From the NCBI RefSeq assembly GCF_003284975.1, contig NZ_QMEU01000003.1, positions 1-64,000 on the forward strand: a DNA stretch of 64,000 nt, in the 5' to 3' direction. Below are positions 20,565 to 28,887 of the stretch, one piece after another. This DNA comes from Mycobacterium colombiense (lineage in GTDB: Bacteria > Actinomycetota > Actinomycetes > Mycobacteriales > Mycobacteriaceae). Made by a program: the position numbers and the translations under genes. The first letter of the stretch is position 1, and the number at the start of each line of letters is the position of its first letter. The notes beneath the pieces are model-generated. The model made no database searches. It saw only the letters and a program-made list of their open reading frames with translations, and had not been told where the DNA came from.

Positions 20565-20591
20565 TGTCACGCGCGGCGGCCGTCGTTCGTC
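20565..20591 (+). promoter_or_regulatory. ECF41-type promoter for the doxX gene
   Basis: TGTCACG (20565-20571), then exactly 16 bases, then CGTC (20588-20591), matching the ECF41 target consensus with one difference. It points toward the DoxX gene, whose ATG is 33 bases downstream. Its spacing is identical to that of the divergent copy in front of the sigma gene. Confidence 0.65.
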
Positions 20592-20623
20592 TCAGGGTCG
20601 TCCGCTCAAAAGAAAGGAAGACG

Positions 20624-20995
20624 ATGAACGCCGCGCTATGGTCAGCACAGATCGTCCTGGCCGCGATATTCGCCCTGTCCGGAACGGTCAAGCTCACATT
20701 CAGCCGCGAACGACTACTGGCCACGGGTCAGACCGGCGTCGCCATGTTTCCCATGCCGGTCGTCCGTTTCACCGCCGCATCGGAGATACTCGCCGCGGCG
20801 GGACTTCTCGCGCCGGGACTGACGGGCATTGCGCTGATCTTGACGCCGCTGGCAGCGGCGGGCCTGTGCGTGGTCATGGTCGGCGCCGCGTGGGCGCACA
20901 CGCGGCTGCACGAACGCGGCGCGGTCGCGGTCAACATCGCGCTACTCCTGTTGGCGGCGTTCGTGGTGCTCTGCCGAGCGGCGATGTTGCACTGA
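20624..20995 (+). CDS. DoxX-family membrane protein
   Basis: A 123-residue membrane protein of the DoxX/SURF4-like family with four helices (residues 5-20, 43-62, 70-92 and 102-120). The family motif is visible as FALSGTVKLTFSRERLLATG. DoxX proteins are linked to oxidative-stress defence in mycobacteria. AAAGGAAG precedes the ATG. It is divergent from the ECF41 sigma gene with a matching promoter, so it is the likely target of that sigma. Confidence 0.85.
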   Translation: MNAALWSAQIVLAAIFALSGTVKLTFSRERLLATGQTGVAMFPMPVVRFTAASEILAAAGLLAPGLTGIALILTPLAAAGLCVVMVGAAWAHTRLHERGAVAVNIALLLLAAFVVLCRAAMLH

Positions 20996-21005
20996 TCGGC
21001 CGCGA

Positions 21006-22589
21006 TCACGACCGGTGATCGAGCGCCGCCAGCACCGCCATCGCGGCGTTGTGTCCGCCGATCCCCGAGACCGCTCCACCGCGACGGGTTCCGGAGCCGC
21101 ACAGCATGATTCGATCGTGTGCGGTGGCCACACCCCAACGCCGCGCCGGCGTGTCCAGCGGGTCGTCATCCTCGGCGAACGGCCAGGACAGGCCGCCGTG
21201 GAAGATGTTGCCGCCGCTCATGCGCAGCGTCTTCTCGAGATCCGCCGTGGTGGTGGTCTCGAGGCAGGGGCGGCCCTGCGCGTCGGTCAGCAAGAGGTCT
21301 TGAATCGGTTCGGCCAGAACGGAATTCATCGATGCGAGCACGTCGTCGGTCAACTGGTGGCGCAGCGTGCCGGAGTCGGCGCCGTCGAACAGCGAATGCG
21401 GGGTGTGCAGGCCGAACACCGTCATCGTGTGCACTCCCGCGTCGCGCAGGTCCACCGACAGGATGCTGGGATCGGTCAGCGAGTGGCAGTAGGCCTCGCA
21501 CGGCAAGGGATTCGGCGGTCGGCCCGCGGCGGCCTGCGCGTAGGCGGTGTCGAGCTGTGTCCAGGTCTCGTTGACGTGAAAGGTCCCGGCGAAGGCAGCT
21601 TCGGGTGTGACAGCGTGGTCGCGTAGCCGGGGCAGCCGCGCCAGCACCATGTTCACCTTGACCTGCGCGCCGCCCGCCGCGGGGGCCGGTGCTTCGCCGA
21701 GTAGTCCGGCCAGGACGGTGGGTGAGACGCCGGCCAGGACGAACCGGGCGGTAAGGCGGTGGTCTTCCTCCCCGGCGCAATAGCGCACTTCGCCGGCCGG
21801 GTCGACGGCGTAAACGTCTGCGCCGGTGCATATTTGGGCGCCGTGGCGGACCGCCGCCGCGGCCAGGGCCGTGGTCACCGCGCCCATGCCGCCGATCGGG
21901 ACGTCCCAGTCTCCGGTGCCCCCGCCGAGCACGTGATACAGGAAGCAGACGTTCTGCGTCAGCGTCGGTTCGTCGAGGCGGGCGAAGGTGCCGATCAGGG
22001 CGTCGGTCGCGATCACCCCGCGAACCACGTCGTTGGCCACGGCGTCGGCGATGGCATGCCCGATGGGCTCCTCGATCACCGCCCGCCAGGCGGCCGCGGC
22101 GCGCCGCTCGGCGCCTGCCATTACGCGCCGGCGGGCGCCCTCGCGGGTGAGCAGAGGTTCGAGCAGGGTCGGCCAGAGGCGTTCGGTCACCAGCCGGCAG
22201 CGTCGGTAGAAGTCGGCGAAGCCCCGCGCGTCGCCGGCTGCCCCGATGGCGGCGAAGGTGTCGGCGGGCGACCCGATCAGCAGCCCGCTGCGCCCGCCAC
22301 TCGCCGGGTCGGGGGTGTAGGACGAAAACGGCCGTCGCGCCAGCCGCACCGTGGCACTCAGATCCCGGACGATGCTCGGCGGCAGCAGGCTGACCAGGTA
22401 GGAGTAGCGCGATACCCGGACGTCGACGCCGTCGAAGGCTTGCGCCGAGACCGCGGCGCCGCCGATGTGTTCCAGCCGTTCCAGCAGGCGCACCCGCAGA
22501 CCGGCGCGGGCCAGGTACGCGGCGGCGACGAGACCGTTGTGGCCGCCCCCGACGATTACGGCGTCGACGTCGGTCGCATGGTCGCTCAG
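21006..22589 (-). CDS. FAD-dependent oxidoreductase, phytoene-dehydrogenase-like (Rv0897c-like)
   Basis: About 527 residues, with the Rossmann FAD motif VIVGGGHNGLVAAAYLARAG at the N-terminus, the GGAAVSAQAFDGVDVRVSRY block typical of carotenoid/retinoid desaturase-like enzymes, and the C-terminal FAD block LCGSGTRRGGAVSGIGGHNAAMA. The substrate is unknown. No ATG, GTG or TTG lies in frame between the upstream gene's stop and the FAD motif. A CTG at 22587-22589 overlapping the upstream TGA as CTGA is the best placed start; otherwise translation would begin deep inside the DUF2630 gene (frame open from 22691). Confidence 0.86.
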   Translation of the reverse strand: MSDHATDVDAVIVGGGHNGLVAAAYLARAGLRVRLLERLEHIGGAAVSAQAFDGVDVRVSRYSYLVSLLPPSIVRDLSATVRLARRPFSSYTPDPASGGRSGLLIGSPADTFAAIGAAGDARGFADFYRRCRLVTERLWPTLLEPLLTREGARRRVMAGAERRAAAAWRAVIEEPIGHAIADAVANDVVRGVIATDALIGTFARLDEPTLTQNVCFLYHVLGGGTGDWDVPIGGMGAVTTALAAAAVRHGAQICTGADVYAVDPAGEVRYCAGEEDHRLTARFVLAGVSPTVLAGLLGEAPAPAAGGAQVKVNMVLARLPRLRDHAVTPEAAFAGTFHVNETWTQLDTAYAQAAAGRPPNPLPCEAYCHSLTDPSILSVDLRDAGVHTMTVFGLHTPHSLFDGADSGTLRHQLTDDVLASMNSVLAEPIQDLLLTDAQGRPCLETTTTADLEKTLRMSGGNIFHGGLSWPFAEDDDPLDTPARRWGVATAHDRIMLCGSGTRRGGAVSGIGGHNAAMAVLAALDHRS

Positions 22590-22849
22590 CTCAGGTAGCC
22601 CTCGACCTCGTCGGGGGGCCGCACCTCCGCCTCTCGCGGGTCCCCGCCGCTCTCGCGCAGCGCGCGGCGCTGCCGCAGCAGGTCCCAGCACTGGTCTAGT
22701 TCGACCTCCACCCGGCGGAGGCGGTCGTGTTCTTCGGACGTGTCGATGTCCCCGCGCTGCAGTTGGGACCGCAGCGCCTTCTCCTCGGCGACCAGGTCGC
22801 GAATGACGGCGAGGGTGTCGTTGTCGGTCGGTTTACTGCCGTTGGCCAT
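22586..22849 (-). CDS. DUF2630 protein (Rv0898c-like)
   Basis: An 87-residue soluble helical protein with coiled-coil character (VAEEKALRSQLQRGDIDTSEEHDRL and a Glu/Leu/Arg-rich helix to residue 65) and an acidic tail PPDEVEGYLS. It matches DUF2630 and its position fits Rv0898c. The function is unknown. It is translationally coupled to the FAD oxidoreductase and divergent from arfA. Confidence 0.87.
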   Translation of the reverse strand: MANGSKPTDNDTLAVIRDLVAEEKALRSQLQRGDIDTSEEHDRLRRVEVELDQCWDLLRQRRALRESGGDPREAEVRPPDEVEGYLS

Positions 22850-22947
22850 CGCTCCAGTGTGCCCGACCCCGGGGGTGGTGAATCGGTAGGCTGCATATCG
22901 CCTGGCACCCGGGCCGGCCCGGGCAAGTGAGATGAGGGAGTGCCGTC

Positions 22948-23847
22948 GTGAGCGTCAAACGGCTCGGCCTGCCCTGGCTGGTCGCCCTGGTGATCATCCC
23001 ACTTCTGCTAGCCGTGATCGGCCACGCGGTCTCGACGCGATCGGCGTCCGGTCGCGGGTCACCGGCGCCCTCGACCGGCGGTGGCGCGCCGACGATTTCG
23101 TTGGCCGCGTTCTCGATGGCCCGCAGCGGCGACAGCGTCACCCTGACCGGGGCCTTCCCGGACGAGTCCGCCAAAGCCGCGTTGCTGAAGGTCCTCGGCA
23201 GCGCGCTGCCCGCCCGCGTCGGCGTCGTCGACCAGATCCGCATCGACCCGGCCGTCGACGCCCTCGATTTCGCCAAGGCCAAACCGGTTTTCGTCGACAG
23301 CGCGTCGATCGCCGATTTCACCCTCACCGTCGGCGGCGACACCATCACGCTGGCCGGCACCGCGGCATCACCCGACCAGAAGGACACCATCGACACCGAT
23401 GCCAAGCGGATCTGGTCCAACCTGAAAGTCATTGACAACCTTGCCATTAACTCACCGACGTCTGCGCCGCCCAGTGCCGCCGCGTCGTGCGCCAACCTGC
23501 AGTCGGCCATCAACACCCTGACCGACGGTGCGCTCACCTTCGAATCGAACCTCGGCAGCCTGACCGCGTCCGACGAGCAGGTTCTGACCAGGGTCGCCGA
23601 CCAACTCAAGGCATGCCCGAACGCTCGCGTGGCGATCAACGGCTACGCCGACAGCACCGGCAATACCAGCCTGAACGTTCCGTTGAGCGAACAGCGCGCC
23701 CAAACCGTCGCGGCGTTTCTGGAAGCCCATGGCGTGCCCGGCGACCGCTTGACGACCACGGGTTTCGGCTCGGCCAACCCGGTCGCCCCCAATGGCACCG
23801 ATGACGGTCGCGCCCAGAATCGCCGGGTCGAAATCGTGGTGAGCTGA
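22948..23847 (+). CDS. arfA: Outer-membrane-type protein ArfA (OmpATb)
   Basis: A 299-residue protein with an N-terminal membrane helix (LPWLVALVIIPLLLAVIGHA). A central BON-type domain of two repeats follows (about residues 50-165; SVTLTGAFPDESAKAALL and TITLAGTAASPDQKDTI). A C-terminal OmpA peptidoglycan-binding domain (about 180-299) has INGYADSTGNTSLNVPLSEQRA and GRAQNRRVEIVV. In M. tuberculosis the arfABC operon supports ammonia release and growth at acid pH. The start is GTG 22948. It is the first gene of the arfABC operon. Confidence 0.95.
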   Translation: MSVKRLGLPWLVALVIIPLLLAVIGHAVSTRSASGRGSPAPSTGGGAPTISLAAFSMARSGDSVTLTGAFPDESAKAALLKVLGSALPARVGVVDQIRIDPAVDALDFAKAKPVFVDSASIADFTLTVGGDTITLAGTAASPDQKDTIDTDAKRIWSNLKVIDNLAINSPTSAPPSAAASCANLQSAINTLTDGALTFESNLGSLTASDEQVLTRVADQLKACPNARVAINGYADSTGNTSLNVPLSEQRAQTVAAFLEAHGVPGDRLTTTGFGSANPVAPNGTDDGRAQNRRVEIVVS

Positions 23848-23859
23848 GGAGCATTCGGT

Positions 23860-23970
23860 ATGGACTTCGTCATCGGGTGGTTGTGGTACCTGCTCGCTTT
23901 TCTGGCCGGCTCGGCCGTCGCCTGGGTGGTCGCCACGATCCTCGACCGGGTGCGCAAGGGCGTGCGATGA
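23860..23970 (+). CDS. arfB: Small membrane protein ArfB
   Basis: A 36-residue protein, MDFVIGWLWYLLAFLAGSAV... ending DRVRKGVR: one transmembrane helix and a short basic tail. It begins 12 bases after arfA, and its TGA overlaps the arfC ATG. The N-terminal half resembles M. tuberculosis ArfB (Rv0900, 50 residues), but the C-terminal tail is shorter. It is required with ArfA and ArfC for the acid-adaptation function in M. tuberculosis. Confidence 0.88.
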   Translation: MDFVIGWLWYLLAFLAGSAVAWVVATILDRVRKGVR

Positions 23971-24446
23971 CCCACGTGAACTGGTGGCTTTTCGGTCTGT
24001 CCTTCGCGCTGGGGTTGGCGCTGACGCTCACGCTGATGATGGCACCCGCCAAAAGCCAAGCGCCTGTGGGAAAGTCGCGGGATGAGCGGGCGGTGCGAGA
24101 GCCCGACACGATCCAGATCCCGGTCACCGAAAAGCGCACCACGACCATCCCGGCCGCCGAACAGCGCACCACGAAGATCCCGGTCGCAAAGGAATCGCCG
24201 ACCACCAAAATGGCGGTGACGCCCCGCGCGCCGTACGGCCCGGGCTCAGCCGACGCAGGCCCCGACGGCGGCGGGCCGGCGGGATTCCTGATCAAGGCCC
24301 GGATGGCCGAAAGGCTGTATCGCACGCCCGACGATCCGTCCTACGACTCAACCACCGCCCAGGTCTGGTTTCGGGACGAAAAGTCCGCGCAGCAAGCCGG
24401 TTTCACGCCGTGGCGCGACCACGGGGACAACCCCGTAGAGCGCTAG
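23967..24446 (+). CDS. arfC: Membrane protein ArfC
   Basis: A 159-residue protein with an N-terminal helix (WWLFGLSFALGLALTLTLMMA). A Thr/Pro-rich linker holds three imperfect repeats of the (T/R)xxx(I/K)IPV type. The C-terminal domain ends TAQVWFRDEKSAQQAGFTPW. It matches Rv0901. It is coupled to arfB by a four-base ATGA overlap and ends four bases into the convergent prrB. Confidence 0.88.
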   Translation: MTHVNWWLFGLSFALGLALTLTLMMAPAKSQAPVGKSRDERAVREPDTIQIPVTEKRTTTIPAAEQRTTKIPVAKESPTTKMAVTPRAPYGPGSADAGPDGGGPAGFLIKARMAERLYRTPDDPSYDSTTAQVWFRDEKSAQQAGFTPWRDHGDNPVER

Positions 24447-25780
24447 CTCGGGGCGGGGATCCGCAACACCAGGCGCGCGCCACCCAGCGGGCTGCTCTCC
24501 AGTGCGGCGGTCCCGCCGTGCAGCTGGGCCTGTTGGGCCACCAGCGCCAACCCCAGGCCCGAGCCGGAATGGGAGGCCGTCGATCCGCGCGAAAACCGAT
24601 CGAAGACCACCTGTCGTTCGTCCTCGGGCACGCCGCTGCCGTTGTCGTCGATGGCGATCTCGACGCCGGCGCGCGAGCTGACCGCCGACAGCTGGACCTG
24701 GGTGGCGCCGCCATGCTTGACGGCATTGGCGATCGCGTTGTCGACGGTCAGGCGCAACCCGGCCGGTAACCCGACGATGATGCAGGTGGGTGACGGCACC
24801 AGCGAAACGTCGACCCCCGGGTAGATCCGGGCGGCATCGTGGGCGGCGCGGTCCAGCAGCTCGGTGATGTCGACGGGCACGTGGTCGTCGGCCGTCGACA
24901 GTTCGCCCTGGGCCAGCCGCTCGAGGGCGGTCAACGTGGCCTCGATCCGCGACTGCGTGCGGACCACGTCGCCCAACACCTCCTTGCGCTGGTCGTCGGG
25001 CATGTCCAGGGTGGACAGCACTTCGAGGTTGGTGCGCATCGCGGTCAGCGGGGTGCGCAGTTCGTGCGAGGACACGGCGGCGAAGTCGCGCGCCGACGCG
25101 AGCGCATCCTTGGTCCGGTCCTGTTCGGTCCAGATGCGCTGCAGCATCCCGCGCATGGCTTCGGCGATCTCGACCGCCTCGCTGGCGCCGCGCACCGCCA
25201 CCTGCGGGCGTTCGTCGGCATCGATCGAACGGGCTTGCTGGGCCAGGCGTTTGAACGGCCGCACCGCGAAAGCGGCCAGGAGCCAGGCGAATACCGCCGC
25301 CGCGCCGATCGACAGCGCGCAGATCAGGATCACCCGGCGATGCAGGTTGTTGGTCTGGGCGATGGTGTCGTCGTAGGTCGCGCCCACCGCCAATGTCGCC
25401 GGCTGCGGCGCGCGGACCTCCAACGTTCGCACTCGATAGCGCACCCCGTTGATGTAGGTGTCGGCATAGCCCACGTCCAGCGGCGGCAGCGTGACGTCCG
25501 AGTTGGACTTGACCTGGCCGTCGCGCCGCACGGTGATCACGGTGTCCTGATCGTTGGGGGTGCGGGGGATGTCGTCGGGACCGCGGGGCAGGAAGGGAAT
25601 GGCGAAACCCGCAGCCTCGTCCAGGCGGCGATCCAGGCGTTCCTTCCAGGCGCTGGTGATGCCGAACCACACCACCGCTCCGGCGATGACCACCACGATC
25701 GCGGTGCCGATGGCCGTCGCGACCGCGACCCGGGCCCGGAGCGAGGGCGTCCGGGTCAGGATTCGAGACAGGAACTTCAT
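24443..25780 (-). CDS. prrB: Sensor histidine kinase PrrB
   Basis: A 445-residue membrane histidine kinase. TM1 is at residues 20-42, an extracytoplasmic sensor follows to about 150, then TM2 near 152-172, a HAMP segment (AAFAVRPFKRLAQQARSID), the dimerisation/phospho-His domain with H239 in SSHELRTPLTAMRTN, and the ATPase domain with N, G1 and G2 boxes (DNAIANAVKHGG, DDNGSGVPEDE, GSGLGLALV). It is closely similar to Rv0902c. With PrrA it forms a two-component system needed for viability in M. tuberculosis. Confidence 0.97.
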   Translation of the reverse strand: MKFLSRILTRTPSLRARVAVATAIGTAIVVVIAGAVVWFGITSAWKERLDRRLDEAAGFAIPFLPRGPDDIPRTPNDQDTVITVRRDGQVKSNSDVTLPPLDVGYADTYINGVRYRVRTLEVRAPQPATLAVGATYDDTIAQTNNLHRRVILICALSIGAAAVFAWLLAAFAVRPFKRLAQQARSIDADERPQVAVRGASEAVEIAEAMRGMLQRIWTEQDRTKDALASARDFAAVSSHELRTPLTAMRTNLEVLSTLDMPDDQRKEVLGDVVRTQSRIEATLTALERLAQGELSTADDHVPVDITELLDRAAHDAARIYPGVDVSLVPSPTCIIVGLPAGLRLTVDNAIANAVKHGGATQVQLSAVSSRAGVEIAIDDNGSGVPEDERQVVFDRFSRGSTASHSGSGLGLALVAQQAQLHGGTAALESSPLGGARLVLRIPAPS

Positions 25781-25795
25781 GGCCGGCCGACCTGA

Positions 25796-26506
25796 TTACT
25801 GCATGCGCAGTACGAATCCCACTCCGCGCACGGTGTGCAGCAGCCGGGGGCCGCCGTTCGCTTCCAGCTTGCGGCGCAGGTATCCGATGAACACATCGAC
25901 GACGTTGGTGTCGGCGGCGAAATCATAGCCCCACACCAGCTCGAGCAGCTGCGCGCGGGACAACACCGCGGTCTTGTGTTCGGCCAGCACCGCCAGCAGG
26001 TCGAATTCCCGCTTGGTCAGGTCCACGTCGACGCCATTGACCCGGGCACGCCTTCCCGGGATGTCGACCTCCAGCGGCCCTACCGTGATGGTTTCCGAGG
26101 ACGACGTGGCCGTGGCGCCGCGGCGGCGCAGCAGCGCCTTGACCCGCGCGACGAGCTCGGCCAGCACGAAGGGTTTGACCAGGTAGTCGTCGGCGCCAGC
26201 CTCCAGGCCCGCCACCCGATCGTCGACCGAGCTGCGGGCGGACAGCACGCAGACGGGGACGTCGTTGTCCATCGCGCGCAGCGCCGTGACGACGCTGACG
26301 CCGTCGAGCACCGGCATGTTGATGTCGAGCACGATCGCGTCCGGGCGCGTCTCGGTGGCGCTGCGCAACGCCTCGGCGCCGTCGACCGCGGTCGACACCT
26401 CGAATCCGGACAGCCGCAGACCGCGTTCGAGCGACGCGAGCACATCTGAATCGTCGTCGACGACCAAGACCCGCGGTGAGCTAGCTCCAGTGTCCATGCG
26501 GCCCAT
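25796..26506 (-). CDS. prrA: Response regulator PrrA
   Basis: A 236-residue OmpR-family regulator. The receiver domain has VVDDDSDV, the phospho-acceptor D61 in [11 protein letters not shown], and the switch Lys in DDYLVKPF. The C-terminal winged-helix DNA-binding domain (about 135-236) is nearly identical to Rv0903c. The ATG at 26506 gives the same length; a second ATG nine bases later is possible. It is followed after 15 bases by prrB. Confidence 0.97.
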   Translation of the reverse strand: MGRMDTGASSPRVLVVDDDSDVLASLERGLRLSGFEVSTAVDGAEALRSATETRPDAIVLDINMPVLDGVSVVTALRAMDNDVPVCVLSARSSVDDRVAGLEAGADDYLVKPFVLAELVARVKALLRRRGATATSSSETITVGPLEVDIPGRRARVNGVDVDLTKREFDLLAVLAEHKTAVLSRAQLLELVWGYDFAADTNVVDVFIGYLRRKLEANGGPRLLHTVRGVGFVLRMQ

Positions 26507-26592
26507 TTTGCCTGATTGTCGACTATGGCTGTGGGAGGCTGCGCGGGAGTCTTGCCCGACGACCGCTCGGCCGGCGCCCGGAGGGTCAGGCA

Positions 26593-26635
26593 TGAACCAC
26601 GCATAGCCGCTTCGGCGTTTCTTATGCGTGGTTCA
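26593..26635 (-). terminator. Strong hairpin at the 3' end of accD3
   Basis: A perfect 13-bp inverted repeat, TGAACCACGCATA (26593-26605) and TATGCGTGGTTCA (26623-26635), has a 17-base loop that can itself form a small GCCG/CGGC stem. It includes the accD3 stop codon and has no T-tract. Mycobacterial terminators often lack the U-run, so a transcription stop between accD3 and prrA is the simplest reading; a protein-binding palindrome is also possible. Confidence 0.65.
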
Positions 26636-28123
26636 CGTGTTGCGATCTGGGTCGGGGAGACCGATGTTGCGGTAGCGCCGCAACCGGGCGGCCAGCCGCT
26701 CGGCGGCGGGAAGTTCGCGCAGCGCCTGCACCTCGGCGGCGATGGCCCGCGCCAACCGCTGCGCGAACTCGACCGGCTCGTCGGCGGCGTCGGGATGCTC
26801 GGGCACGACGGCGTCGACGATCCCGGATCGCAGCAGGTCGACCGATCGGATGCCTTGTGCCGCAGCGAGTTCCGGGGCGTGATCGGTGTCGCGGAAGACG
26901 ATCGCGCTGGCGCCCTCGGGCGGCAGCGGCGCCAGCCAGCCGTGCAACGCCGCCAGCACCCGGTCGGCGGGCACCATCGCCAGCGCCGGCCCGCCGCTGC
27001 CCTGGCCCAGCAGCACCGACACCGTCGGCGTATCCAGCGTCACCAGCTCGGCCAGGCATTGGGCGATTTGGCCGGCCAGCCCGCCCTGTTCGGCCTCGGC
27101 CGACAGGGCCGGTCCCGCGGTGTCGATCACCAACACCAGCGGCAGCCGCAGCTCGGCGGCCAGCGCCATGCCGCGCCGGGCTTCGCGCAGCGAGGCCGGC
27201 CCCACCAGACCACCCGTCAGTCGCTGCTGGCCCAGGACCACCACCGGCTGGCCGGCGAAGCGGGCCAGCGCCAACAGTGTGGTGGCCGCCTCTCCCTGGC
27301 CGGTCCCGGACAGCAGCACCCGGTCGGTGGCGCCGTGTCGCAGCAACAGCCCCACCCCGGGCCGGTCCGGCCGGCGCGACGCCACCACCGAATCCCACGC
27401 GGGAACGTCGGGTGTCGGTTCCGGCGGCGCCGAGGCGGGCAGCGGTTCGGGGGCGTCGGCGATGACGGTCATCGCGCGGTGCAGGGTGCGGCGCAGCTCA
27501 TCGAGCGGGATGACGCCGTCGATCACGCCGTGGCGCTGCAGGTTCTCCGCGGTCTGCACGCCCTCGGGGAACGGTTCGTCGTAGAGGAGCTGGTACACGC
27601 GCGGGCCGAGGAAGCCGATCAACGCGCCCGGCTCGGCGACCGTGACGTGGCCCAGCGAGCCCCACGACGCAAACACCCCGCCGGTCGTCGGATTGCGCAG
27701 GTAAACCAGGTAGGGCAGGTGAGCCTGCTTGTGCAGCCGCACGGCCGCGGCGATCTTCACCATCTGCAGAAACGCGACCGTGCCCTCTTGCATGCGGGTG
27801 CCGCCGGAGCTCGGCGAGGCCAGCAGCGGCAGCCCCTCGGCCGTGGCCCGCTGCACCGCGGCGGTGATGCGTTCGGCCGCGGCCACCCCGATCGAGCCGC
27901 CCAGGAAGCCGAACTCGCACACCACGACCGCGACCCGGCGCCCGAAGATGCGCCCCTCGCCGGTCAGCACCGATTCGTCCAGACCCGTCGCGGCGCGGGC
28001 GTCGGCCAGCTCTTGGGCGTAGGCCGCGCTTACCGGCACGGCCAGCGGCTCGGTGTCCCAGCGCAGGAAGGAATTTTCGTCCAGCACCGCATCGCGTAGT
28101 TGACCAGCCGTGATACGACTCAC
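26633..28123 (-). CDS. accD3: Acetyl/propionyl-CoA carboxylase beta subunit AccD3
   Basis: A 496-residue carboxyltransferase. The N-half has the acyl-CoA site blocks [19 protein letters not shown] and [18 protein letters not shown]; the C-half has the biotin-side block [20 protein letters not shown] and [17 protein letters not shown]. It corresponds to Rv0904c. The substrate (acetyl-, propionyl- or long-chain acyl-CoA) and partner AccA are not evident from sequence. The GTG start at 28123 is 27 bases from the divergent echA6 start. Confidence 0.92.
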   Translation of the reverse strand: MSRITAGQLRDAVLDENSFLRWDTEPLAVPVSAAYAQELADARAATGLDESVLTGEGRIFGRRVAVVVCEFGFLGGSIGVAAAERITAAVQRATAEGLPLLASPSSGGTRMQEGTVAFLQMVKIAAAVRLHKQAHLPYLVYLRNPTTGGVFASWGSLGHVTVAEPGALIGFLGPRVYQLLYDEPFPEGVQTAENLQRHGVIDGVIPLDELRRTLHRAMTVIADAPEPLPASAPPEPTPDVPAWDSVVASRRPDRPGVGLLLRHGATDRVLLSGTGQGEAATTLLALARFAGQPVVVLGQQRLTGGLVGPASLREARRGMALAAELRLPLVLVIDTAGPALSAEAEQGGLAGQIAQCLAELVTLDTPTVSVLLGQGSGGPALAMVPADRVLAALHGWLAPLPPEGASAIVFRDTDHAPELAAAQGIRSVDLLRSGIVDAVVPEHPDAADEPVEFAQRLARAIAAEVQALRELPAAERLAARLRRYRNIGLPDPDRNT

Positions 28124-28133
28124 GAGACGAGGC

Positions 28134-28139
28134 TATATA
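28134..28139. promoter_or_regulatory. Symmetric TATATA -10 shared by accD3 and echA6
   Basis: TATATA lies in the 27-bp gap between the divergent accD3 and echA6 start codons, ten to eleven bases from each. Being self-complementary it reads as a -10 element in both directions. Either transcript would be leaderless or have a leader of only a few bases. Inferred from sequence and spacing. Confidence 0.5.
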
Positions 28140-28150
28140 GGGTGGCTGCC

Positions 28151-28882
28151 ATGATCGGTGTTACCCAGGCCGAGGCCGTGATGACCATCGAGCTGCAGCG
28201 TCCCGAGCGCCGCAACGCCTTGAACTCCGAGCTGGTCGAGGAGCTGCGCGAGGCCGTGCTCAAGGCGGGCGACGGCTCCACCCGCGCGATCGTGCTGACC
28301 GGTCAGGGCACGGTGTTCTGCGCCGGCGCGGACCTGTCCGGGGACGCCTTCGCCGCCGACTACCCCGACCGGCTCGTCGAGCTGCACAGGGTGCTCGACG
28401 CCACGCTGATCCCGGTCATCGGGGCCATCAACGGCCCGGCGATCGGCGCCGGCCTGCAACTGGCCATGCAATGCGACCTGCGGGTGGTGGCTCCCGACGC
28501 GTTCTTCCAGTTTCCGACCTCGAAATATGGCCTGGCGCTGGACAACTGGAGCATCCGGCGGTTGTCGTCCCTCGTCGGCCACGGCCGCGCCCGGGCGATG
28601 CTGCTGACGGCGGAGAAGCTGCCCGCCGACGTGGCGTTGCAAACGGGGATGGCAAACCGCATCGGCACACTCGCCGACGCGCAGGCCTGGGCGGCAGAGA
28701 TCGCCGGGCTGGCGCCGCTGGCGATCCAGCACGCCAAGCGCGTGCTCAACGACGACGGCGCCATCGAGGAGGCCGGGCCGGTGCATAAGGAACTCTTCGA
28801 CAAGGCCTGGAGCAGCCAAGACGTCATCGAAGCCCAGGTCGCCAGGATCGAGAAGCGGCCGCCGAAGTTCCAGGGAGCCTGA
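28151..28882 (+). CDS. echA6: EchA6, crotonase-fold acyl-CoA carrier
   Basis: A 243-residue crotonase, the length of Rv0905. The oxyanion-hole blocks are present (FCAGADLSG and [13 protein letters not shown]), but the two catalytic Glu of enoyl-CoA hydratases are replaced by Q103 and T123, spaced 20 residues apart. This agrees with EchA6 of M. tuberculosis, which lacks hydratase activity and shuttles acyl-CoA to FAS-II for mycolic acid synthesis. It heads a run of plus-strand genes to 36.1 kb. Confidence 0.92.
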   Translation: MIGVTQAEAVMTIELQRPERRNALNSELVEELREAVLKAGDGSTRAIVLTGQGTVFCAGADLSGDAFAADYPDRLVELHRVLDATLIPVIGAINGPAIGAGLQLAMQCDLRVVAPDAFFQFPTSKYGLALDNWSIRRLSSLVGHGRARAMLLTAEKLPADVALQTGMANRIGTLADAQAWAAEIAGLAPLAIQHAKRVLNDDGAIEEAGPVHKELFDKAWSSQDVIEAQVARIEKRPPKFQGA

Positions 28883-28887
28883 CGATC

